Source: Candidatus Liptonbacteria bacterium RIFOXYD1_FULL_36_11
GTDB lineage: Bacteria > Patescibacteriota > Minisyncoccia > UBA6257 > XYB1-36-10
Length of the DNA: 21,012 nucleotides
NCBI GenBank assembly: GCA_001821375.1
Contig: MHLG01000023.1
Location: forward strand, 4,853 to 25,864
Direction of reading: 5' to 3'
This document shows positions 1-6,729 of this stretch, piece by piece. Position 1 is the first letter of the stretch; every line of letters begins with the position of its first letter. The notes under the pieces were generated by a model that was not told where the DNA came from, did not search any database, and saw nothing but the letters and a program-made list of their open reading frames with translations. The position numbers were made by a program, and so were the translations under genes.

Positions 1-548
1 TCACTCCCTATTCCGTAAAACTTTATATATATTTCTTTTAACGACTGCGCTGGCACAAAAACCCTTTTTGCTCTCCTTAAAACAAAACGTATTACCTTAA
101 ATAATTTTGGTTTATATTTTAAATAATTTCCTTTTTCATAAAAATCTCTATCGCTTTCTTCAAAAAATCCGCCTTCTGCCGCTCTTTCCCAAAGTAAATC
201 TCCTCCCACTCTTATTAAAAACTTTTTTCTTAAAATCATTGCCGTAAGAGCCGCCGGCAATCCCGCCGCCGTCGCATCTAACGCATAAATTACCTCCGCC
301 CCCCTCGCTTCTTTCAGCACTTTTAAAAAATACAAAAAAAATCTGAATAATTTATTTAATCCTCTATTTACTACTCTCACTTCAAATCCTTCTCTAACTT
401 TTAACTTCTTGCCATACGTCACCACCCCTACCTTAAATCCCCTCTCTGTAAGCTTTTCTGCCGTATTCCATCCATAAGTCGCCGGCCCTCCCACATCCGG
501 CAACCATATTCCCGTCGCTATTAAAATTTTTTTCTCAATTTTAGTCAT
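1..548 (-). CDS. Family-4 glycosyltransferase, N-terminal domain (partial, runs off left edge)
   Basis: The minus strand stays open from ATG at 548 to the window edge, giving about 182 residues with no stop. The protein starts MTKIEKKILIATGIWLPDVG and continues GGPATYGWNTAEKL. This is the classic GT4 start: a first beta strand, then a Gly-rich loop (PDVGGPAT) that contacts the nucleotide-sugar or acceptor. Later stretches (EVIYALDATAAGLPAAL, FLIRVGGDLLWERA) fit the GT-B N-terminal Rossmann domain. The nucleotide-sugar-binding C-terminal domain lies outside the window. The start overlaps the stop of the preceding glycosyltransferase by 8 bases (ATGACTAA, 541-548), so translational coupling is likely. 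Sugar and acceptor are unknown; extracellular polysaccharide or glycan assembly at the cytoplasmic membrane face is inferred from the cluster. Confidence 0.85.
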   Translation of the reverse strand, partial: MTKIEKKILIATGIWLPDVGGPATYGWNTAEKLTERGFKVGVVTYGKKLKVREGFEVRVVNRGLNKLFRFFLYFLKVLKEARGAEVIYALDATAAGLPAALTAMILRKKFLIRVGGDLLWERAAEGGFFEESDRDFYEKGNYLKYKPKLFKVIRFVLRRAKRVFVPAQSLKEIYIKFYGIGS

Positions 549-1911
549 TAGTCATCCCATTTAATATTCCTTTCATCTTCCCCGCAATTATGTCCCAATC
601 ATAATCTCTTGCCGTTTCTTCTCCTCCCTCCCTTAATTTCTGCGCCAATTTTTTATCATCCAAAATCTTCTTTATTTTTTTCGCCACGTCTTCCGGATTG
701 TTAACCTCGCAAACTAACCCATTTTCCCCATTTCTTAAAAAATCTTTTATGCCGCCAACATCAGTTGCCACCACCGGCACACCTGCCGCCATCGCCTCAA
801 TAAAAACATTTCCAAACCCCTCTGACCGTGAAGGCCTCACAAACACATCCGCTATCTCATAATATCTTACAACTTCTTCCGGTTTAACCTCCCCCACAAA
901 AACCACCTCCTCCTCCAATCCTAAACTCTTAACTTTTAACTCAAGCACTTCACGCTCTTGCCCATCTCCCACAATTAATAATTTTACTTTTGACTTTACC
1001 CCGTGAAATTTCCTTTTTATTTTACTGGGGTTTACCCCGTGAAATTTCTTCTCTATTTCACTGGGGTTTACCCCGTGAAATTTATCTTGTATTTCACTGG
1101 GGTTAACTTTTAACTCATTAATCGCCTCAATCAACACATCCACCCCATTTTTTTCTACTAACCTTGATACCGTCAACACCACCCTTTCATCTTCTTTAAT
1201 TCCTAATTTCTCTCTTAACTCATTTTGAATTTGTAGTCTGTTATTTGTTTGGTTATTGTTTCTTGATAATTGAAAATTGCGTAAGCTCGCTCCATTCGGC
1301 ACCACCTCCACCGGACACTTTGCCCCATACTTTATTGCAAAATTTTTTAAATAACTGCTTATTACTTGCGCATAATCCGCCTTCCAAAAAATCATTTTCC
1401 ATACCGGCCTAAAAACACCAACCCTCTTTAAAATATACTCTTCTGAATCCCCCTCCTGCAAAGTAAGTAAAAACGGCCATTTTGGCTTTAAAAGCTTTAA
1501 AAACAACGCTCCAAAACCCCCAAAAGATGCCATAATTGCCCAAATAACAGGTTTTTCCAGACTATCGCCCTTAACTGTCAAAACAACCCTTAAAACCCCT
1601 AAAAAAGGCAATAAATACTTATCTAAAAAACAACCCATTCCAACCCTAAAAACATCAACTTCACCCACTCTCTCAAACCTCGACAAACTTCTTTTTAATC
1701 TGGCTGTCACTATTAAAAAATCAAATCCGCCTTGGGTGGAAAAATCCCCTCCTAATCTTTCTGTTATCTCTTTTACCGCTATTTCCGCTCCGCCTACCAT
1801 CGGCAAATACGCTGTAGAAAATATTATAACTTTTCTTTTTTTATTTTCTCCTGTCATTTTTTTGTCATTCCGGTATATTCCGGAATCCAGTTCTTTTTCT
1901 TCTTCTGTCAT
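541..1911 (-). CDS. Family-4 glycosyltransferase carrying three in-frame palindromic repeat peptides
   Basis: GT-B glycosyltransferase that probably adds a sugar from a nucleotide donor to an envelope glycan in the cytoplasm. The N-terminal domain begins near residue 28 (FSTAYLPMVGGAE). The C-terminal domain has VVLTVSRLVEKNGVDVLIEA and the donor-site motif EGFGNVFIEA, whose paired glutamates (about 364 and 372) are the E-x7-E signature. Residues 270-305 are three tandem 12-residue units, NPSEIQDKFHGV, NPSEIEKKFHGV and NPSKIKRKFHGV. They lie between LIEAINELK and KVKLLIVGDG, where GT4 proteins usually have only a short loop. Start choice is uncertain: ATG at 1911 and ATG at 1857 (residue 19) both sit in or beside a GTCATTCCGG-type repeat, and neither has a Shine-Dalgarno site. 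The 1857 start removes repeat-encoded residues and gives a more usual N-terminus. The C-terminus overlaps the next gene by 8 bases. Confidence 0.9.
   Translation of the reverse strand: MTEEEKELDSGIYRNDKKMTGENKKRKVIIFSTAYLPMVGGAEIAVKEITERLGGDFSTQGGFDFLIVTARLKRSLSRFERVGEVDVFRVGMGCFLDKYLLPFLGVLRVVLTVKGDSLEKPVIWAIMASFGGFGALFLKLLKPKWPFLLTLQEGDSEEYILKRVGVFRPVWKMIFWKADYAQVISSYLKNFAIKYGAKCPVEVVPNGASLRNFQLSRNNNQTNNRLQIQNELREKLGIKEDERVVLTVSRLVEKNGVDVLIEAINELKVNPSEIQDKFHGVNPSEIEKKFHGVNPSKIKRKFHGVKSKVKLLIVGDGQEREVLELKVKSLGLEEEVVFVGEVKPEEVVRYYEIADVFVRPSRSEGFGNVFIEAMAAGVPVVATDVGGIKDFLRNGENGLVCEVNNPEDVAKKIKKILDDKKLAQKLREGGEETARDYDWDIIAGKMKGILNGMTND
998..1103 (-). repeat. Three tandem copies of the ACCCCGTGAAAT/ATTTCACTGGGGT palindromic element, in frame
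   Basis: Copies start at 998, 1034 and 1070, an exact 36-base period (12 codons). Each is an inverted repeat with arms ACCCCGTGAAAT and ATTTCACTGGGGT around a variable centre of about 9 bases; one arm of the first copy reads ATTTTACTGGGGT. Read on the minus strand, each gives NPS(E/K)IxxKFHGV inside a glycosyltransferase. The variable bases fall in the hairpin loop, as expected for an element under structural constraint. Confidence 0.9.
1864..1892. repeat. GTCATTCCGG...CCGGAATCCAGTT repeat, copy 1
   Basis: A 29-base unit with an ATTCCGG/CCGGAAT stem. It is identical to copy 2 except for the six central bases (TATATT here). On the minus strand it is read as ELDSGIYRND within the glycosyltransferase N-terminus when ATG 1911 is used. 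It resembles the dispersed GTCATTCC-type inverted repeats of other bacteria (dRS3-like); any relationship is inference. Confidence 0.85.
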
Positions 1912-1935
1912 TCCGGTGAAAACCGGAATCCAGTT
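1907..1935. repeat. GTCATTCCGG...CCGGAATCCAGTT repeat, copy 2
   Basis: Second copy, 43 bases from the first, with centre GAAAAC. Its GGAATGAC end contains the ATG at 1911 used by the longest frame of the glycosyltransferase, so the repeat itself provides the start codon in that reading. Confidence 0.85.
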
Positions 1936-1968
1936 ATAATTCCTATTATATCCTGAGTTCTTAACGAA

Positions 1969-1990
1969 GCCTGCCTGCCGGTAGGCGGGG
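1969..1990. repeat. GC-rich palindrome GCCTGCCTGCCGGTAGGCGGGG
   Basis: A near-palindromic 22-base GC-rich block in an otherwise AT-rich 119-base spacer between two glycosyltransferase genes. It is followed directly by ACTACCTACT (1991-2000), a decamer that recurs inside a coding insert at 4089-4098. It could form a hairpin in the intercistronic RNA but has no U-tract, so I do not call it a terminator. Confidence 0.75.
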
Positions 1991-2030
1991 ACTACCTACT
2001 ACTTTCTAACTTTACAAACCTTTAACTCTT

Positions 2031-3611
2031 CTATTTCACCTCAAAAACCGCTTCCGTTTTATTTTCAAACTTTTTTTCAAATCTGGAATCCTGTCCTAAA
2101 TACCAAAAAACTGCCGGATTTTGTGCCTTCTCTAAAAACACATACCTCGCCTTAAAATCATCTTTTAAAACTTCATAAGTATCTTCTAATTCATCCGCTC
2201 TGCACTCTTCCTTCCCGCAAGTTTTTTTTGTTACTTCATCTAAAGACAAGTAGTGAAATTTCCAATATAAACTCGGATTATAAACATACTGAAAAATCGG
2301 ATCCAGCCCTCCTACATAATAATTTTTTTGATTCCAATAAAAAAGCTGTGAAAAATTCGACCAATTTAAATTAAAAACTATATCCCCTTCTTGACTGTTT
2401 TTTTTCAACCAAGAAGAAGCTTCTTTAAATTCAGATATATTAAAAGCTTTTTCTTTCATGCTTATATCATTCCTATTTATAGAGTAAATTACCGCTATTA
2501 TAAAAACCGATAAAATCCCAAACTTAAAAAAATTATCCAAAAAACTTTTTAAACCGTAAGAAATTTTCGGTATTGCGTGAGTCATCACTGCCGCCGCAAA
2601 CAACACTGTAAACCCTACCCAAAAGTCATAAGCTCTTCTTGCTGAAAACATCGTTAAAATAAAAAAAACTGACGCCAGTAAAAAACTTGAGAGTAGAAAG
2701 ATTTCTCCCTCCGCTGCCCTTCTCTCTTTCCTATTTTTATATTTCTCAAAATAAAATCTCGCTAGAACTAAAGCGCAAAAAATAAAAACAACTAAAACTG
2801 GTAAGAAATTCCTAAATAAAGTCACCCATAACAAAGGCTGATTCTCATCTCCAAATAAAAGCGGTATTCCCGCGCTCTGCGTCAAAGTATGTTTAACTAT
2901 CTGTATATAAACAAGCTTCGCCGCTTCTATAAAATCCGGCCGCAAAATCCACCCCGCCAAAACTCCGCCCAAAACACAAATCCCTCCAAAAAAATCTGCC
3001 TTCCTTTCTAAAAATATCTTTACAAAAAAATAAAAGAAAAAAATAACAAACGGCACCCAAAAAAAATTAAAGTGTATCCAGGTTATAAAAAAAGAAATCA
3101 ACCCCACCGCCCAAAATATCTGCTTATCCAAAACAACTAACAATAAAAAAGATAAAGCCGTAGAAATTATTTGCGGCCTCACCATTAAAAATCTATATAA
3201 AATATTTGGCGCCGAAAAAATATAAAAAACAGGCCACAAAAAAGACCACGCCATTTTTTCCTTTTTAACTGCCAAATAAAAAATAAGTAAAGCCAAAAAA
3301 GCAAATACCGTCCCCGCTATTTTTATCCCAGCTCCTAAATCGTTAAAAAAAGTAAACGGCATCAGAATCACAAAAAAACCCCACCACAAAGAAACTCCAT
3401 AATCTTTAATACTTGAAAAATAAGTCCAGGGAAAACTGGTATTAAAAATCCCTTCCGCCCGAAGCCTCCATGCCTCTCTTATATAAAAAAAACTGTCGTT
3501 ATCAGCAAAGTTCGTATAATAAAAATAAAAAAACAAAGGCAAAGCAAAAAACAAGCTTACAAAAAAAGTCTGTCTGAGCATCTCTTTTCTATTAAAATTA
3601 AAACTACTCAT
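2031..3611 (-). CDS. Polytopic membrane protein, probable GT-C-type glycosyltransferase
   Basis: A 526-residue protein with roughly ten hydrophobic segments over residues 1-400, then a soluble C-terminal region of about 125 residues. Just after the first membrane segment comes an acidic loop, FADNDSFFYIREAWRLRAEG. This is the position and style of the catalytic acidic loop in GT-C enzymes (STT3, ArnT and PMT-like), which use lipid-linked sugar donors outside the membrane. The C-terminal part (EASSWLKKNSQEGDIVFNLN, then WSNFSQLFYWNQKNYYVGG) resembles the trailing soluble region often seen in such bacterial proteins. It begins only 6 bases after the upstream glycosyltransferase stop, so the two are co-transcribed. 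I see no motif that fixes the substrate. An O-antigen ligase or polymerase-like role is the main alternative. Confidence 0.75.
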   Translation of the reverse strand: MSSFNFNRKEMLRQTFFVSLFFALPLFFYFYYTNFADNDSFFYIREAWRLRAEGIFNTSFPWTYFSSIKDYGVSLWWGFFVILMPFTFFNDLGAGIKIAGTVFAFLALLIFYLAVKKEKMAWSFLWPVFYIFSAPNILYRFLMVRPQIISTALSFLLLVVLDKQIFWAVGLISFFITWIHFNFFWVPFVIFFFYFFVKIFLERKADFFGGICVLGGVLAGWILRPDFIEAAKLVYIQIVKHTLTQSAGIPLLFGDENQPLLWVTLFRNFLPVLVVFIFCALVLARFYFEKYKNRKERRAAEGEIFLLSSFLLASVFFILTMFSARRAYDFWVGFTVLFAAAVMTHAIPKISYGLKSFLDNFFKFGILSVFIIAVIYSINRNDISMKEKAFNISEFKEASSWLKKNSQEGDIVFNLNWSNFSQLFYWNQKNYYVGGLDPIFQYVYNPSLYWKFHYLSLDEVTKKTCGKEECRADELEDTYEVLKDDFKARYVFLEKAQNPAVFWYLGQDSRFEKKFENKTEAVFEVK

Positions 3612-3617
3612 ATAAAT

Positions 3618-4856
3618 TTAAAAACTAACACCTCCCAAATACACGTTTTCTGTCTCCATCACCATTCTCTTTAGATTTAAATTATCCTTAGCAAAGATAA
3701 AAGCTTTTTCCACCCTTCCCTTTGCCTCTTTTTTATTGTTTAAAATATAAATAATCTTTTCCGCTAAATCTTCCGCATCCCCGTTTCTAAAAAAATATCC
3801 CTTTTCATCTTCCATTATTTCTCTCATCCCCCCTACTCCGCTTGTTAAAACAGGTATCTTCGCCGCCATCGCCTCTATTAAAGTATACGGCATCCCTTCT
3901 TTTACAGATGGCAACACAAACAAATCAAACGCCTGCATCAATTTCCAATCCTCTCCCTCTGGCGGCACAACAAAAAAATCATTCTCTAATTTTAAGCTTT
4001 TAATTTTTAATTTTAATTTTTCTTTTTCATACCCTTCTCCTATCACAAAAAACTTTATATTTTTTTTCACATTCCGAGCTTGTCTAAGACTACCTACTGA
4101 TAGACGTGAAGTTTCCTTAATCTTACCAGCCGCTTCTATTAACAATTTAAAATTTTTTTCACTAACCAATCTTCCTAAAGATCCCACCCATATTTCTTTC
4201 TCCTTAAAACTTTTTTCTCCCCCCAGTCTTTCTCTTATCTTTTTTCTCGCCTCCTTTATTTTTAAAAAACCTTCGCCTGCCTTTTTAAAATCAATTCCAT
4301 TATAAACCACCGCCAGTCGCTCACTTGAAATCGCCCCAAAACTAATTGCCGCATTCTTATCAAAACCGGAAACGTTTACTATTTTATCCTGAAAAAAAGA
4401 AGATATTTTATGAAAAATAGCGTATAAACTTTTTTTCCACCGCGGTAAAGTTTCATCGGTAAAAACCCACCCGTGCGCCGTAAAAACTATTTTTGGCACA
4501 CTGGCTAATTTTGCCGCTACCGATCCTACCACTCCCGCTTTGGAACTGTTCAAATGCGCCACATCCGGCTTTTCTCTTTTAAAAATTTTATAAAGTTCCG
4601 CTAAAGCCAGCCAATCTTTATAAAACAAAAAATGCGGCTCAAAATCATTTGATAACCACTTTAATTTTTTACTTTCTCCTGCCCCATGAAATTTCCTTTC
4701 TATTTCACTGGGATTTGCATCCTCTCCATCCCTTCCGGAAAAAATTTCCACCTCAAATTTTTCCCTATCCAACATTTCCGATAAATCTCCCACATATTTT
4801 TGCGCTCCTCCCTTATCCCCTTTTGTCACTACAAAAAAAACCTTGAGTTTCCTCAT
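3618..4856 (-). CDS. Family-4 glycosyltransferase with one palindromic repeat peptide and a second insert
   Basis: GT-B glycosyltransferase of 412 residues. N-terminal landmarks are VFFVVTKGDKGGAQKYVGDL, then DVAHLNSSKAGVVGSVAAKL and FTAHGWVF. C-terminal landmarks are VGSLGRLVSEKNFKLLIEAA and the E-x7-E donor motif EGMPYTLIEAM (about 320 and 328). A longer reading frame begins at TTG 4874, but I choose ATG 4856. A TATAAT box ends 6 bases before that ATG, so the TTG would lie upstream of the likely transcript start. Residues 48-59 read NPSEIERKFHGA, the same repeat peptide as in the neighbouring glycosyltransferase. Residues 249-265 (TSRLSVGSLRQARNVKK) form a second apparent insert before NIKFFVIGEG. 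First gene of the minus-strand cluster. Substrate unknown. Confidence 0.9.
   Translation of the reverse strand: MRKLKVFFVVTKGDKGGAQKYVGDLSEMLDREKFEVEIFSGRDGEDANPSEIERKFHGAGESKKLKWLSNDFEPHFLFYKDWLALAELYKIFKREKPDVAHLNSSKAGVVGSVAAKLASVPKIVFTAHGWVFTDETLPRWKKSLYAIFHKISSFFQDKIVNVSGFDKNAAISFGAISSERLAVVYNGIDFKKAGEGFLKIKEARKKIRERLGGEKSFKEKEIWVGSLGRLVSEKNFKLLIEAAGKIKETSRLSVGSLRQARNVKKNIKFFVIGEGYEKEKLKLKIKSLKLENDFFVVPPEGEDWKLMQAFDLFVLPSVKEGMPYTLIEAMAAKIPVLTSGVGGMREIMEDEKGYFFRNGDAEDLAEKIIYILNNKKEAKGRVEKAFIFAKDNLNLKRMVMETENVYLGGVSF
4082..4105 (-). repeat. Imperfect inverted repeat core of a second coding insert
   Basis: GTCTA (4082-4086) and TAGAC (4101-4105) flank AGACTACCTACTGA. The surrounding codons encode TSRLSVGSLRQARNVKK, which looks like extra sequence just before the NIKFFVIGEG strand of the glycosyltransferase. 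It shares the 11-mer GACTACCTACT with the spacer at 1990-2000. Confidence 0.5.
4681..4714 (-). repeat. Single in-frame copy of the same palindromic element
   Basis: GCCCCATGAAATTTC...CTATTTCACTGGGAT is the same 34-base inverted repeat as at 998-1103, with a few arm changes (CCCCATG for CCCCGTG, TGGGAT for TGGGGT). On the minus strand it encodes NPSEIERKFHGA near the N-terminus of a second glycosyltransferase. It has the same orientation and the same frame as the other copies. Confidence 0.88.
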
Positions 4857-4862
4857 TCTAAA

Positions 4863-4893
4863 ATTATACCCCAAACCCCCCTTTTTATTCCAA
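4863..4893 (-). promoter_or_regulatory. Leaderless-type promoter of the glycosyltransferase cluster
   Basis: TATAAT (4868-4863) is followed by six bases and then ATG 4856, so the transcript would start at or next to the start codon. A TTGGAA -35 candidate lies at 4893-4888 with a rather long 19-base spacer. Confidence 0.5.
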
Positions 4894-4964
4894 AAACTCC
4901 CCGCCTATATTACCCTGTTAATTTTTTATATTTCTCTCTTTCCCACCCAATCAAAATCCTCTTT

Positions 4965-4993
4965 TTGTTTTTCCTTAAACTTTAAATTATACT
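4965..4993 (+). promoter_or_regulatory. Promoter candidate for the GT39-like gene
   Basis: TTGTTT (4965-4970), 17 bases, then TATACT (4988-4993). The start codon at 5019 follows after a short leader. It is divergent from the promoter at 4863-4893, about 72 bases apart. Confidence 0.4.
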
Positions 4994-5018
4994 TCTCTTA
5001 GAAAATCAACACTTTAAA

Positions 5019-6728
5019 ATGACTTATTTCTTTGCGTCAAAAAAACATCTTTTTATCTTAGCAAGTTTAATTGTTCTTGCCTCCTTTCTTATTTTTTTTC
5101 GCCTTGACCGCCACGATATGTTAAGTGACGACGCTCACTATGCTTTTCGCTCTATTGGTTATTTTGATTTTATGACTTCTAATAATCAAACTACCCCCGT
5201 TCAGTGGTTTGGCTTCAGACCTTGGTGGTCATATCTTTCTTTTCACGATCACCCTCCTCTTTTTTTCTTTTTACAAAATCTTCTTTTTAAAATCTTTGGC
5301 GTTTCCGTTTTTGTCTCCCGTCTCCTTTCTGCTCTTGCCGCTCTCGGTTCTGTTTTTCTTATTTTTTTTATTACTAAACTAATTTCCAATTATTACAGCG
5401 CCCTAATCGCCACCGCCGCTCTTTCTGTAAACTGTTATTTTCTTTGGACTAGCCGGATTGGTTTACTGGAAAGTTGTTTTACATTTTTTCTCTTGCTTGG
5501 TCTTCTCTTTTTTATTAAATCCATCTTAAATAAAAAATTCTTTCCTCTAGCCGGACTTTTTTTTGGCTTATCTCTTCTTGTTAAATATACTTTTTTTCCT
5601 GTTGCTTTTTCCCTTCTTCTCTTCCTTCTTATTAAAAAAAGAGAGGTTTTCTTTCAAAAAGAATTTTGGATTGGCCTTCTTATTTTTTTTCTAATCTCCT
5701 CTCCTATTCTTATTTATAATCTCAAAATGTATCAAGAAAGAGGCCATTTTGACGTTCAACTTACTGCCCTTTTCCACCAATCTAAAACCGACTGGCCCAT
5801 TCTTTCGGGTAACACCTCTTTTAATTTTTCCCCTTCCTCACTCTTCCATACTCTCGGTCTAGGCCTATCTTGGCCCTACCTCTTTTTCTCTCTTCTCTCC
5901 TTCTTTACCATTCTTATATTTTCTCTCCGGGAAAAACTTAATTTAATTTGGCCGCCGATTTTTATCTTTCTTTCTTTTATCTTATTTTTTTCCTTTATTG
6001 GTTCAGCTGAAAGATGGCTTGGTGTAATTTCACCTTTTTTTGCTCTTATTATCGGCTTTTCCTTCCACCTCCTCCACCGCTGGTCAAAAAATACCTCTTT
6101 TATTTTTCTCTCCCTCTTCATCCCTATTTCCGTTTACTCTCTCCTCTATTCCTTTAATACAAATCACGCTATCGCCGCTCCAAAAAACAACTGGCTCTAC
6201 TCAACAAATCTTCGTCTGGAAAACTACGGCTACAATGAACTTGATAAAGAAATAACTAAACTTCTTTATGAAAAAAAACCTAACAAAAAAACAACCGAAG
6301 TTGTTAATATGTTATGGTATAAAAATATCAACCCATTATCTATTAATTTTCCCTCTCTTTCAAATAAAAATTTTGAAGAATTTTCTCCTCTTATTATTTT
6401 TGATTCCAACACTAAGTGGTTTCCCGCTATGTGGGTTTTTGAAAAATGGAAGTTTTATCACCGCTTTCCTATTTCTTTCTCCAACGAATTTCTCGCCATT
6501 ATGAATAGCCCCATTGGTACTGAACTAATAAATTCCACTAGTTTTACCGACCTCTACTTTATTGAATCTACTGTTACCTCCGAAAACAACCCAAATAAAA
6601 CTTACGCCGGCACAAAATTAATACTGGAAAATCTAAATAATAATAACATTCAACCGGAAATAATTTATAACAACCAAAAAAAACCGGCTTTTTATATTTA
6701 CCACGCCAAAAACCCCTCCTTCAATTAA
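5019..6728 (+). CDS. GT39/PMT-like membrane glycosyltransferase (PMT_2-type)
   Basis: A 569-residue polytopic membrane protein. After the first hydrophobic segment (residues 10-27) it has LSDDAHYAFRSIGYFD, with the paired Asp (37-38) expected of the catalytic loop in GT39/ArnT enzymes. HDHPPLFFFLQNLLFKIFGV (76-95) and VSRLLSALAAL follow, both typical of the PMT_2 family. SRIGLLES and LLVKYTFFPVAFSLL mark later conserved segments. Family members move a sugar from a polyprenyl-phosphate carrier to protein, lipid A or polysaccharide outside the cytoplasmic membrane. The soluble tail from about residue 385 probably faces outside. It is divergent from the minus-strand cluster, with a 162-base shared promoter region, and its stop is one base from the stop of the converging TPR gene. 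Acceptor not predictable. Confidence 0.85.
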   Translation: MTYFFASKKHLFILASLIVLASFLIFFRLDRHDMLSDDAHYAFRSIGYFDFMTSNNQTTPVQWFGFRPWWSYLSFHDHPPLFFFLQNLLFKIFGVSVFVSRLLSALAALGSVFLIFFITKLISNYYSALIATAALSVNCYFLWTSRIGLLESCFTFFLLLGLLFFIKSILNKKFFPLAGLFFGLSLLVKYTFFPVAFSLLLFLLIKKREVFFQKEFWIGLLIFFLISSPILIYNLKMYQERGHFDVQLTALFHQSKTDWPILSGNTSFNFSPSSLFHTLGLGLSWPYLFFSLLSFFTILIFSLREKLNLIWPPIFIFLSFILFFSFIGSAERWLGVISPFFALIIGFSFHLLHRWSKNTSFIFLSLFIPISVYSLLYSFNTNHAIAAPKNNWLYSTNLRLENYGYNELDKEITKLLYEKKPNKKTTEVVNMLWYKNINPLSINFPSLSNKNFEEFSPLIIFDSNTKWFPAMWVFEKWKFYHRFPISFSNEFLAIMNSPIGTELINSTSFTDLYFIESTVTSENNPNKTYAGTKLILENLNNNNIQPEIIYNNQKKPAFYIYHAKNPSFN

Positions 6729-6729
6729 A

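Noticed and set aside
998..1103. CRISPR-like array
   Set aside because: Only three abutting 36-base units without unique spacers; units are in-frame coding and palindromic.
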